Assembly: GCA_944380925.1 (NCBI GenBank)
Contig: CALWJD010000001.1
Coordinates: forward strand, 62,001 to 126,000
Length of the DNA: 64,000 bases
Origin: UMGS1491 sp944380925
Lineage (GTDB): Bacteria > Bacillota > Clostridia > Oscillospirales > Acutalibacteraceae
Direction of reading: 5' to 3'
The first letter of the stretch is position 1; each line of letters begins with the position of its first letter. Below the pieces are notes generated by a model. It was not told the origin of the DNA. It saw only the letters and a program-made list of their open reading frames with translations, and ran no database searches. The position numbers and the translations under genes were made by a program. This document shows, one piece after another, positions 55,446 through 64,000 of this stretch.

Positions 55446-56051
55446 TTAAAACAAATCATTTGAAAAATTTTCGGTTAAAACTTCACATTCAAGAATTTTC
55501 TTTAAAATCTCTCTTAATTCTTTTCGCACGATTTCTTTAGAACTTTTTTCATCGTTGCTTTCCTTGATAAATCCTAAACACCCATAACACAAAAATCCCG
55601 CAATCCTCCTTAGACTATACTTAGGTTTTAAAAGATCGCTTCTTCTTTGAGTATGGATTTTTAAATATTTTAAGATATATTCATAAAGTGAAAAATTAAG
55701 ATACGGATTTTCATAAGAACTTATATGCGAAAAAAACTCAAAATTATCATAATAAACATTCAAAACACAATCCAAAAAATTGCAATAGCTCTTTATGGAA
55801 TCTTTTTCCGAATTGTTTTCGCTTTGTAACCGTTGGTACTCAATTTTTGCACTGTTAACCATATCTTTGGAGATATCTTCTATTAAATCATACTTATCTT
55901 TATAGTGGGCATAAAAAGTAATCCGACTCGTTTCAGAACTTTCACAAAGCTCTTTTATGGTTATTTTATCAAACGGCTTACTCAAAAGTAGATTCATAAA
56001 TGTATTTTTTAAGTTTTTTTTAGTTTTTATAACTCGCCTATCCTTTTTCAT
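55446..56051 (-). CDS. TetR/AcrR-type transcriptional regulator
   Basis: A 201-residue regulator. The N-terminal DNA-binding helix-turn-helix is visible as TFMNLLLSKPFDKITIKELC followed by SRITFYAHYKDKYDLIEDI. The C-terminal helical domain should bind a ligand, but I recognise no known type. ATG 56051 is chosen since GGAG lies directly against ATG 56063. It diverges from the DegV gene with 130 bases between them, and may control itself and degV, or the protease. Confidence 0.85.
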   Translation of the reverse strand: MKKDRRVIKTKKNLKNTFMNLLLSKPFDKITIKELCESSETSRITFYAHYKDKYDLIEDISKDMVNSAKIEYQRLQSENNSEKDSIKSYCNFLDCVLNVYYDNFEFFSHISSYENPYLNFSLYEYILKYLKIHTQRRSDLLKPKYSLRRIAGFLCYGCLGFIKESNDEKSSKEIVRKELREILKKILECEVLTENFSNDLF

Positions 56052-56183
56052 TTGCTTACACATCTCCGATTTTGTATAATTAACTTACACACATTCTAAT
56101 ATGTAATTCTAATTGAGATTAATTCTTATTACAATTATATCACAATTATTTATAACTTTTATATGATCTTAGGAGTGCTTCAA

Positions 56184-57074
56184 ATGGATTCTTTTGTTTT
56201 AAGTTGCTGCTCTACCGCCGATATGAGCAAAGAATATTTTAAAAAAAGAAATATAAAATATGCATGCTTTCACTATTCCGTGAACGGCAAACAATATCCC
56301 GATGATTTGGGCGAGACTATGTCACTTTCCGAGTTTTATGAAACCATAAAGGACAAAAATACGGATCTAAAAACTTCGCAAGTAAATTACGACGAGTTTT
56401 TAAATTATTTCACTCCATTCCTCGAGCAAGGAAAAGATATCCTGCATATATGTATCTCTTCGGGCCTATCCGGCGCTTATACATCTGCGGTTATGGCAAA
56501 AAAAGATTTGGAAATAAAGTATCCCGAACGTAAAATCTATATAGTCGATTCCCTTGCCGGCTCATCCGGTCAAGGGTTAATAGTAGATACTCTTGCGGAT
56601 ATGCGGGATAGCGGAAAAAACATTGATGAAATTTATAATTGGATTGAAAATAATAAACTTCGCATGCACCATTGGTTCTATACGGATGACTTAACCTTCT
56701 TTATACGTGGCGGCAGAGTTTCCAAAGTTTCAGGCTTCATAGGAACTTTACTTAAAATATGCCCTGTTTTGAACGTAGATGTAAACGGCAAGTTGATACC
56801 CAGATTAAAAGTACGCACAAAAACCAAATGTGCCGATGAAGTCATTGCAAAAATGGCTGAATATGCCGATAATGGCTTGGAATACAATAAAAAGTGTTTT
56901 ATTTCTCATTCAAATTGTCTCCAAGATGCAAAGTTGCTTGCACAAAAAATAGAAGAAAAATTTAAAAATTTGAGAGGAAACATTGTTATAAGTAATATAG
57001 GAACAACAATCGGAAGCCATACGGGCACAGGCACTGTGGCATTATTCTTTTGGGGTTCTCCACGCAAAGATTAG
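56184..57074 (+). CDS. DegV family fatty-acid-binding protein
   Basis: A 296-residue DegV protein. It begins SFVLSCCSTADMSKEYF, has ICISSGLSGAYTSAVMAKKD (the ligand-pocket serine pattern), RGGRVSKVSGFIGTLLKICP and the end IGSHTGTGTVALFFWG, all family hallmarks. DegV proteins bind fatty acids; some (FakB) present them to the kinase FakA. No fakA gene is nearby. ATG 56184 is behind GGAGTG with six bases between; the frame is open from 56163. Confidence 0.9.
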   Translation: MDSFVLSCCSTADMSKEYFKKRNIKYACFHYSVNGKQYPDDLGETMSLSEFYETIKDKNTDLKTSQVNYDEFLNYFTPFLEQGKDILHICISSGLSGAYTSAVMAKKDLEIKYPERKIYIVDSLAGSSGQGLIVDTLADMRDSGKNIDEIYNWIENNKLRMHHWFYTDDLTFFIRGGRVSKVSGFIGTLLKICPVLNVDVNGKLIPRLKVRTKTKCADEVIAKMAEYADNGLEYNKKCFISHSNCLQDAKLLAQKIEEKFKNLRGNIVISNIGTTIGSHTGTGTVALFFWGSPRKD

Positions 57075-57178
57075 AAATACTCACCCTTATCTATAATTTT
57101 TTAATACTAGTAATTTTTAAAATATTACTTTCATAAAAACAATTTATTTCATAAACTGAAACATTGAGTAAAGACACA

Positions 57179-57210
57179 CGGGCGGCCATACAGCCGCCCG
57201 TTATTTTGAT
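57179..57210 (+). terminator. Terminator between convergent degV and calpain genes
   Basis: GGGCGGC, CATACA and GCCGCCC form a seven-base-pair GC stem followed by GTTATTTT on the plus strand. It lies between two convergent genes and may act both ways. Confidence 0.75.
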
Positions 57211-57234
57211 GTTAAATACATATAAGTCCAATCT

Positions 57235-58227
57235 TTAGCCGCCTATAATATGTTGTTGTGTTCCGATTGTATAACTATCAAAGTATTTACAAAAATCATT
57301 TAATTCCAATTCAGAAACACCCTTATCATCCTCGTTATGGTGAGTTACAACCGAGCTGTGCATTTTACCGCCTTTTCTCTCTTCATAAACTCTTGATCTT
57401 CCGGCATAAGGATTTCTTACTATCACATACTTTTTACCACTCTTCTCTTCCACATCCAAGACAGTATAAGCGTGCATAAGAAAAAGACCTTTGCTATAAA
57501 TTTTAATACCCCTACTCGCGCCCGCTACAACAACTTTATGGGAATCAGTAGCGTTCTTTATATTTTTGTAAATTTTATTCACTTCACTTGAATATGGACC
57601 GCTCGAAAATTTTTTCAAGTGATCTCTATCTAACCCGTGAGATGGATATAAATCAGTAAACACATATTTTTCTCCGGTAAATGCCGCAGCGCAAAATGCC
57701 GAATCCGAACCTTGCAAACCATCAATAACTCGGGACTTTATTTTACCATTCTTTTTATATTGCTCCCTTAGTTTATCAAAATACTCTCCTTGCATATATT
57801 TTGTTTTATAAACAGCAAAAGCCTTTTCCAAAAGTCTTACCCAAGGCACTCCTTTTTTACGAAGAGCGGATTTATCTACCGTAATATTTAATTTCTCCTT
57901 AGATCCGTCAAACTTAAAAAAACTAACCTTTATTTTAGCTTTATTTTTAAACCAATCCACACGCTTTGAAACATCTTGTTCATCAACTACAAGTTTATAC
58001 TCAGGGAAACAATCAAATATGAGGCTCTGACCTTCTCTTGTGGAAGCCAAAGATGATAAAACTGACAAAAAATAACAATCAAGGTCCGTGTAGCCCTGCT
58101 TGATGTCAAGCGGGCTCGGTTTTCCACCATTTGGAAACAATTCAGAATTTTCTTCAAATTTGGTTTTCTTGTGAAATAGGCCATAGCTTACTTGACTATC
58201 GTCAACAGCAATATCTTCATCCGGCAT
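57235..58227 (-). CDS. Calpain-like (C2 family) cysteine protease
   Basis: A 330-residue protein with the calpain catalytic core. Counting from ATG 58227: SPLDIKQGYTDLDCYFLSVL carries the nucleophile Cys51, WVRLLEKAFAVYKTKY follows as in calpains, LFLMHAYTVLDV gives His252 and YVIVRNPYAGR gives Asn272. All three catalytic residues are present. No signal peptide, membrane segment or calcium-binding (EF-hand) domain is seen. AAAGGA lies before ATG 58227; GTG 58236 overlaps it. It is read after the M14 gene, with 87 bases between. The target is unknown; export by an unusual route or a role inside the cell are both possible. Confidence 0.82.
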   Translation of the reverse strand: MPDEDIAVDDSQVSYGLFHKKTKFEENSELFPNGGKPSPLDIKQGYTDLDCYFLSVLSSLASTREGQSLIFDCFPEYKLVVDEQDVSKRVDWFKNKAKIKVSFFKFDGSKEKLNITVDKSALRKKGVPWVRLLEKAFAVYKTKYMQGEYFDKLREQYKKNGKIKSRVIDGLQGSDSAFCAAAFTGEKYVFTDLYPSHGLDRDHLKKFSSGPYSSEVNKIYKNIKNATDSHKVVVAGASRGIKIYSKGLFLMHAYTVLDVEEKSGKKYVIVRNPYAGRSRVYEERKGGKMHSSVVTHHNEDDKGVSELELNDFCKYFDSYTIGTQQHIIGG

Positions 58228-58314
58228 AATCGTCACATCCTTTAAAGTAATAATTGCATATTATACACTAATTTATAAATTTGTAAATATATAAATTTAT
58301 TTTTTGTTGCAAAT

Positions 58315-59202
58315 TTATATTAAAACAGCCAAAAGCATCATTTTTAGTAATCTGTTATATATGTCATTTAAAAATGAACTTGAAAGTGGATTTTTCCCTT
58401 TGCCGATTTCAATAGTAAAAGCAGGTTTATTAAATTCCGTTATAAACCAATCTTTAAAACCGCCTCCTTGAGCCAAGCCCTCGGGACTACTTAAAACATA
58501 ATCACTTGTAAGCGCAAGAATTCGTGCTAAAGTTTCAGAATTATTTGGAACTTTGTCGCCATATTTCCAATATATTTCCTCGCCTTGACTATGGAAAGCA
58601 ATGGCATAATCAAAATTTTTACTTCTGCAAAGTTTAGTTACAGCCCTGGTTTCCGGCTCGCTTTCGGGATACTTTCCGCCGTACCTTGTTTTTGCGGGAC
58701 CGGATATGTTATTTGATTTTTCAAGTTTATGCAGCTTTTCCCAATTTGCATCAAAATTGTGATTTATATCCACTCCCCTTGCATTTGCTTGCCAATCAAA
58801 AGTTTTTCCCTCGCTTGCCCCTTCCACAACATGTTGGAAGTCTTTGGCGGCAGTACTTCCTTTTAAAGAAATCTCCACACCATCCGGATTTACGCACGGA
58901 ATAACGTATAGTCCCCTATCTTCAAGGCATTTAAAAATATTTATCCCGCAAATATCTTCCCTATTATAAATTAAACCACCCAGCGTATCCAAAAATCTTA
59001 AAACTACCAAACTCGTAAGCCATTCCATACCGTGAAAAGCACACGCAAATAAAACCATTTTTTCTTTACTTCCGATTTGTAATCCCTTTATTTTCCTTCC
59101 ACACAAACTTTTCCCTATAGTTTCGGATTTTATAAAATCGTACTTTTGTTGGAGCTTTGAAACGCTTTCGAATATATCATTAACTGAATTTAAGTATTGC
59201 AC
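58315..59202 (-). CDS. M14 family zinc carboxypeptidase
   Basis: A 295-residue zinc carboxypeptidase. The ligands are His and Glu in FACAFHGMEWLTS and His in YAIAFHSQGEEIYW; VIPCVNPDGVE and ARGVDINHNFDANW are typical of the family, and the catalytic Glu is in FTIEIGKGKNP. It has no signal peptide. GTG 59202 is chosen because AAGGAGAG lies nine bases before it; the frame is open to 59253. This branch includes enzymes that cut gamma-D-Glu-diaminopimelate bonds in peptidoglycan, so a cell-wall role is possible. It precedes the calpain gene. Confidence 0.85.
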   Translation of the reverse strand: MQYLNSVNDIFESVSKLQQKYDFIKSETIGKSLCGRKIKGLQIGSKEKMVLFACAFHGMEWLTSLVVLRFLDTLGGLIYNREDICGINIFKCLEDRGLYVIPCVNPDGVEISLKGSTAAKDFQHVVEGASEGKTFDWQANARGVDINHNFDANWEKLHKLEKSNNISGPAKTRYGGKYPESEPETRAVTKLCRSKNFDYAIAFHSQGEEIYWKYGDKVPNNSETLARILALTSDYVLSSPEGLAQGGGFKDWFITEFNKPAFTIEIGKGKNPLSSSFLNDIYNRLLKMMLLAVLI

Positions 59203-59320
59203 AAGATATTCTCTCCTTAAAAAATAATAAGAGGCATTATTTACCACTAGCAAATTTATATTCGATTTTTCAAAAAAATATTTTTACTGCATATTTGGTG
59301 TAAAAAAAATATAAAAACAC

Positions 59321-59348
59321 TTGAAAAAAATAAAATAATTAGTATAAT
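59321..59348 (+). promoter_or_regulatory. Promoter of the large repeat-protein gene
   Basis: TTGAAA (59321-59326), a 16-base spacer and TATAAT (59343-59348) lie about 40 bases before the start codon at 59391, with AAAGGAG in between. Confidence 0.7.
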
Positions 59349-59390
59349 CACTATAAATACCTTATTTTGCACAAAAGGAGTAGATAGCGT

Positions 59391-62300
59391 ATGATTAATT
59401 TGAATCAAATAGGCCAAAAAAAATCATTGGCTTTTTATCTTAAACAACTGATCTTATTTGTTGTTTGCGCTTTATTTTTTGGCATCGGAGCGGGTGCAGA
59501 GTCTCCTATTGATATTCCCGAAACTTATAAAGTCACCCTCCCGCAGAAAGTGGACGGAGTACAAAAGCTCGAATATATGATGGGCCAAGAAAACATGGGT
59601 AATACTGCAGGCACAAGTTCGGTAGATGCTGCGCCCGGTACCAAGCTTAGTTTCTTGGTTCAAATTGAATCCGAAGAATACAGCAAGCTTTGCTCAAAAG
59701 ATGTTAAGATTCAGTCCGAGTCCGGCCAAACGTTGAATTTAATGAAATATATGTACGATATAGACGGCAACTTCATAAAGGTAGCCATCCCCGAAAACGA
59801 ACCTTTGGATTCTAAACAAACCTATATTACTTCCGATTACAACATCTGTTGCGATGATACAATATATCTAAACAAATTAAATAAAGATACGTTTAACACG
59901 CACATAGTGGCCGACACTAAAGATTATTCGCTATCTGAAGCGCTTGATATATCGTGCCAAATCGGTAAAGGAAATCAGACGCTATCTCCTATTTATAACG
60001 AAAGCGAAAATAGTTTTGAAATAAATAATATTTCGGTAAATTCTCCAATCTATTTAACAATAAATAAAAATAAAGACTTTTCACAATCGGAAGTCGAGAT
60101 TTTTAATGGCGAAAACAAACTGGGTATTTCCGAAAACGGAAGCGTTTCTATTCCCGCCATAAAATCGGATGTAAATCTTACAATTAAAAACATTCGTAAA
60201 AACAAATATAATTTATCATTTAAAAGCTATTCGGACATTTCGTTTGAATACCGCAAGCAAGGAGAAGAAGATTTTAAATCCGTTTCCGGCGAAGCATTAA
60301 GCGTTATTTCAGGCGAAAACGTTGATTTTAAATGCAACTGTGAAGACGAATCCACTTTGGAAAACAAAGAAATAACGGCAAACGGCATAGCACTTAAAGA
60401 ATCAGACGGTGTATACAGCCTTTTAAATATAAAAGAAGATACCAATATAAACGTAAATTCCAAAGAAGAATCTTCATACAAAATAAGCTTACCAAATACA
60501 GACTCAGGTGTTACGGCAACAAATGAATCTGACGAAACACTCGATTTTGCAAACGTAAAATTTGGAGAAAGCTTTAAATTTAAACTAAAAGCAAACGAGG
60601 GCTATGATAGAAACATAGAAAATGTTTCTGCGTATGCGGTTCCAACCGGAAAACTTGTAGATAATGATTATAATGTGGAAGCAAATACGGAAGAAACATC
60701 CGGATATCTACTCAAATCCACCTCGGATGGCGTATTTACAGTTTCTGAGGTTAAGGAGCCCATGTCTATAATAGTCAAAAATGCTGTTAAGAATACTTAT
60801 CGGTTAAATTTCCCAACGGAGCCGGGCGAGGTTTCATATAGGGTTGAACCTTCCGAAGGAGTTAAAGAAGTATCACCAAATTTATTTACAGTTGTTCATG
60901 GTTCGAAAGTTTTTGTTACTTTAACAGCTCCGGATGGTAAACTCTTGCCGGATCACTCTTTAGGCATCAGCATACCCGGCACTACAATTACTAAAAACGG
61001 CGGAACATACACAATAGAAAACATTACAGATGATGCCGATATCGTAATAGGCGGCGCTGAAAACAGAACATGCAATATTACGTTTAACAGTGAAGGTATT
61101 ATTTGTAAGGATGAAAACGGACATGCGCTGGGAAGCAATACACTAACAGCCAATTACAAAGGTTCTGCGAAATTTAAAGTAGATACAAAAGAAGGTTACA
61201 AAGCTACAAACGGCATATCCTTGAGCATTGCTCAAGGTAGCGCATCCCTTACCGCACTAAGCGGAGAAAATTTATTTGAAATCTCAAATGTTACGGATAA
61301 CGTAGCGCTTTCCGTCAAAGGGGTAGAAAAAGAGACAGTTGCGGTAACGCTTAATTCTACCGGAGTCGACAAACCGGTATTCAAATCGCAAAGTAACGAA
61401 GAGCTACCTTCGAAAACCGAAATATCCTATGGGAATGATCTGGAATTTACAGTATCCTCGAGGGATGGCTCAAATCAGGCATATACCGTAACAAGCAATG
61501 ATTCAAACGCAACTATCGAAACAATAGATGCTTCTCAAAATAAGTTTTTGCTAAAAGGTGCCACAGCCAATACCACGCTTTCAGCAACTCCTGTTTATTC
61601 ATCAGGTAGCGCTTTAAATACCGCTACACGTGGCATTGCTTCTGACGCCACCGGAACGCCACTGTTAGGCGCCGGTAACTCACAACACAATTCAAATGGT
61701 ATAATAATCCTAGATGGCAGCCAAACCGAAAGCTATTCAGGCCCCGCTTTGGAAATACATCCATTTAGAACTTTACAGCTTTATAATAATCCCAGCCACA
61801 ATAATGCCGCAAGTGTCAATGCAACAATTACGTACACCGATAAAATAAATCCAAAAAATAGTAAAATAATAAGTAATGTCGATATAAGCAAGCCCACAAA
61901 GGGGGTTGATGAGCTATGCAATCTAAAAATGGCTTTTAAACCTAATTTTGATAACCCGGATACATCGCTCGATGGTATTTGGAACAAAGCTGATGGTTGG
62001 GATAGTGAAAAGCTCCAAACTTTCATAAATGCTATCAATGGCAATACTTCACTTAAATTCCAGTCAGATTTCACGTTAATGGTTAAATTAGAAGGCGGAA
62101 CAGCTCCTCAATTTTATAAAGATCAATCGACTAAATATATTGTGAGAAATGCGAATTATAGAGTTTCTTCCTTTGGTCGTTTTTCGGGAAAATGTGTTCC
62201 GCTTGTAATAAATGATGAAGATAATCCGGACGCAAGCGTTGACAGCCGAGAAGGCCCGTATTTAAATATACCACAAGACTATATCAATTGGAGCAGTGAT

Positions 62301-64000
62301 AATTCAGAAACGACTCCGGAGGTATTCACTATGGGAGGAAACTTTACGGGTTCATATAATAACACAGCCGGACTTAATAATAGCTATTGGGGTTGGTCAT
62401 GGGATGATAGACGGTTAAACTACTACTGCGACAATATAGTGCTAAACTATGACTGCGCTGCACCAAAATATGCTCCCGCAAATATCACTTTTACCAACAG
62501 CGGGCTTGCGAATTTTAAAACCAACAGTGGCACGGCATTCGGAGAAAACAATAGTACATCTATTGGTGCCAAAAATGAACTACGTTTTAAACTTTACGCC
62601 AAGGAAAGCCATCTCTTTAACCTTGCGGGACTGTCCACAGCAGATAAATTAAGCGATGCAACAAATGCAATTTCTGTGGAAAACGACCCTTCTAGAACAT
62701 ATAGGTTAGTAGCTATCGATTATAGCAGCGATGGCTCTTATATAACTTACAAAATCGATAATATTATCAATAATAACTCCGAAAATCCCGTAAATCTAAA
62801 ACTGAGTGTTAATAATAGCAAACTTGAAAGAAGAAAATATACATGCTCATTTACAGGCACAAATGCCACGTATTCGGACAGTGAGGGTGTTTCGATACCT
62901 TCGCAAAAATCATTTGAATATCGTAGTATAAATGATGGCGAAGCTGAGCAATCCTTCATCATCAAACCCGGAAATATAGCCGACGTTAATGACAAACCAA
63001 AACTTTCATTTAAATTTGGTGGAGGCATAACAGAAAATATTAACATAAGCGACCTCAATTTGGATAATGGTGCTTCGGAAATCAGGTACCTTTGCAAGAC
63101 TATCGAAAGTGATAACAGTACAGCTAATCTTGTAATAAAAATAGAAAAAACAAAACGTGCCGGGCAATACAAGGTAACCATATTACAAATCAAGTATGGT
63201 TTTACTATTGATGCCAGTTATAACAAAAAAAAGGTAACAGTTAAATTTTATACTGACGGTAACTTCAATTATAAAATCATAGCTCCCACCACATTAGTCG
63301 GTTCGGAAGACGGTATACTTCCGGGAGCCAATCAAACCTATGCGGGTAGACAAATAACATATGGCAGAAAAGTGGATTTCATTGTCGTTCCAAATGACGG
63401 CTTTGATATAAGCAATATACAAGTCACCGCAAACGGAAACACTGTAGATCTCAAAAATGACTGTTATACCGTATCTAGCATCACCGAAGAAACGAACATC
63501 CGAGTAAACAATGTTTCAAAAATCACTAATGATGTTACGTTCACACGATATGATAACGTGTTTTTTAAAGATTCAGATAATAACCAGTTTGCCGAAAAGC
63601 ATTCGGTTGATTATAACGATGATGTTTCTTTCAGAGTATCCGTTTCGAATGCATATGACGGATCCGTAGGCGATATACAGATATTTGCAGAGTATTCAAA
63701 ATCCGGTGAAAATGTGGAAATTCCAAAAATATATGATCAAGATGAGAATGGCAATCAAAAAACGACATATCATTACACTTTAGAACACGTTAAAGAAAAT
63801 ATTCGTGTTTACGCAAAAAATATGGCACTTAACAAATACGAAATTACCTTAAACCCCACAGATGGTATCGAATATTGGAATGAGTATGGCACTAAAAAAC
63901 TTGCTACCAAAGCAGGAGACAACGGAAAAACCGTTTATAAAGCAGAAGCATATCACGGAGAAAACTTTAGCTTTAAAGTTGTTGCAAAAACCGGATATGA
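59391..64000 (+). CDS. Very large secreted repeat protein, 5' part (runs off the window)
   Basis: One frame is open from ATG 59391 to the right edge, so at least 1536 residues. It starts with a signal peptide (QLILFVVCALFFGIGAGAES, cleavage near GAGAE). The rest is built of strand-rich units of about 70-110 residues with a shared shape: a start such as TYRLNFPTEPG or CNITFNSEGI, a stretch like GSAKFKVDTKEGYKA, and an end such as YTIENITDDADIVIGG or YTVSSITEETNIRVNN. The units resemble surface or adhesin repeat domains but I cannot name the family. Part of the middle (about 61700-62450) is Tyr/Trp/Asn-rich and may be a different domain. There is no cysteine-rich or catalytic motif. A cell-wall anchor may lie beyond the window. 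Confidence 0.8.
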   Translation, partial: MINLNQIGQKKSLAFYLKQLILFVVCALFFGIGAGAESPIDIPETYKVTLPQKVDGVQKLEYMMGQENMGNTAGTSSVDAAPGTKLSFLVQIESEEYSKLCSKDVKIQSESGQTLNLMKYMYDIDGNFIKVAIPENEPLDSKQTYITSDYNICCDDTIYLNKLNKDTFNTHIVADTKDYSLSEALDISCQIGKGNQTLSPIYNESENSFEINNISVNSPIYLTINKNKDFSQSEVEIFNGENKLGISENGSVSIPAIKSDVNLTIKNIRKNKYNLSFKSYSDISFEYRKQGEEDFKSVSGEALSVISGENVDFKCNCEDESTLENKEITANGIALKESDGVYSLLNIKEDTNINVNSKEESSYKISLPNTDSGVTATNESDETLDFANVKFGESFKFKLKANEGYDRNIENVSAYAVPTGKLVDNDYNVEANTEETSGYLLKSTSDGVFTVSEVKEPMSIIVKNAVKNTYRLNFPTEPGEVSYRVEPSEGVKEVSPNLFTVVHGSKVFVTLTAPDGKLLPDHSLGISIPGTTITKNGGTYTIENITDDADIVIGGAENRTCNITFNSEGIICKDENGHALGSNTLTANYKGSAKFKVDTKEGYKATNGISLSIAQGSASLTALSGENLFEISNVTDNVALSVKGVEKETVAVTLNSTGVDKPVFKSQSNEELPSKTEISYGNDLEFTVSSRDGSNQAYTVTSNDSNATIETIDASQNKFLLKGATANTTLSATPVYSSGSALNTATRGIASDATGTPLLGAGNSQHNSNGIIILDGSQTESYSGPALEIHPFRTLQLYNNPSHNNAASVNATITYTDKINPKNSKIISNVDISKPTKGVDELCNLKMAFKPNFDNPDTSLDGIWNKADGWDSEKLQTFINAINGNTSLKFQSDFTLMVKLEGGTAPQFYKDQSTKYIVRNANYRVSSFGRFSGKCVPLVINDEDNPDASVDSREGPYLNIPQDYINWSSDNSETTPEVFTMGGNFTGSYNNTAGLNNSYWGWSWDDRRLNYYCDNIVLNYDCAAPKYAPANITFTNSGLANFKTNSGTAFGENNSTSIGAKNELRFKLYAKESHLFNLAGLSTADKLSDATNAISVENDPSRTYRLVAIDYSSDGSYITYKIDNIINNNSENPVNLKLSVNNSKLERRKYTCSFTGTNATYSDSEGVSIPSQKSFEYRSINDGEAEQSFIIKPGNIADVNDKPKLSFKFGGGITENINISDLNLDNGASEIRYLCKTIESDNSTANLVIKIEKTKRAGQYKVTILQIKYGFTIDASYNKKKVTVKFYTDGNFNYKIIAPTTLVGSEDGILPGANQTYAGRQITYGRKVDFIVVPNDGFDISNIQVTANGNTVDLKNDCYTVSSITEETNIRVNNVSKITNDVTFTRYDNVFFKDSDNNQFAEKHSVDYNDDVSFRVSVSNAYDGSVGDIQIFAEYSKSGENVEIPKIYDQDENGNQKTTYHYTLEHVKENIRVYAKNMALNKYEITLNPTDGIEYWNEYGTKKLATKAGDNGKTVYKAEAYHGENFSFKVVAKTGY

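Noticed and set aside
56064..56183. A palindromic TetR operator between the regulator and degV
   Set aside because: The AT-rich stretch shows direct words such as AATTCT(T/A) but no clear inverted repeat of operator size.

Overview
The window looks like chromosomal DNA of a low-GC, spore-forming Gram-positive bacterium of the class Clostridia (Oscillospirales-like). The grounds are AT-rich codon use, AGGAGG-type ribosome sites, a complete spoIIIA operon, a lipoprotein substrate-binding protein, c-di-AMP synthesis by cdaA-cdaR, and the MEP isoprenoid pathway. The genus cannot be fixed from the sequence. No tRNA, rRNA, CRISPR array, insertion sequence or integrase was seen.

Layout. 1-3.4 kb: the end of a ComEC-like gene, holA and an alanine/sodium symporter. 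3.7-5.0 kb: a small accessory island on the minus strand, with a gene cut by an in-frame stop and an orphan Nif11-type peptide precursor with a GG leader. 5.1-14.3 kb: ruvCAB, glmM, an RlmI-like methyltransferase, the ECF transporter module ecfA1-ecfA2-ecfT, truA and a DUF5711-type membrane protein. 14.3-18.0 kb (minus): a YhaN/YhaO (SbcCD-like) repair pair. 18.1-20.8 kb: the SRP RNA gene followed by dnaX-ybaB-recR. 20.9-24.2 kb: a coiled-coil membrane protein, a decayed copy of a solute-binding protein gene, an unknown gene and the intact solute-binding lipoprotein. 24.4-29.4 kb: spoIIIAA-AH. 30-31.8 kb (minus): a secreted protein with a probable ADP-ribosyltransferase fold plus a repeat-bearing partner. 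31.9-40.1 kb (minus): dxs, ispA, xseB, xseA, nusB, cdaR, cdaA and a cysteine desulfurase. 40.3-42.7 kb (minus): a small unknown protein and a frameshifted secreted beta-helix protein. 43-47.5 kb: ispF, tatD, metG, a tiny Asn-rich protein on the plus strand, and ispE. 47.7-52.1 kb (minus): a divergent Clp-type AAA+ protein, phosphoglucomutase and an orphan phage-type annealing protein. 52.3-57.1 kb: a secreted M16 metalloprotease, a TetR regulator and a DegV protein. 57.2-64 kb: a calpain-like cysteine protease, an M14 carboxypeptidase and a very large secreted repeat protein that runs off the right end.

Housekeeping blocks do recombination and repair (ruvABC, recR, holA, dnaX, xseAB, yhaNO), isoprenoid supply (dxs, ispF, ispE, ispA), cell-wall precursor and c-di-AMP control (glmM, cdaAR), and the mother-cell/forespore channel (spoIIIA). 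Between them sit accessory genes whose products look like exported or host-facing proteins: an ART-fold protein, a calpain, M16 and M14 peptidases, a beta-helix protein and a giant repeat protein. That set, with the Nif11 precursor, suggests a host- or community-associated lifestyle. This is inference from domain content only.

The observations most worth checking are the secreted ART-fold protein and its partner, the bacterial calpain beside an M14 peptidase, the ecfA1 gene that seems to have only ATA as start codon, the Clp-like ATPase with a broken second Walker B motif, the orphan Nif11 precursor, and the inverted relic of the solute-binding gene.
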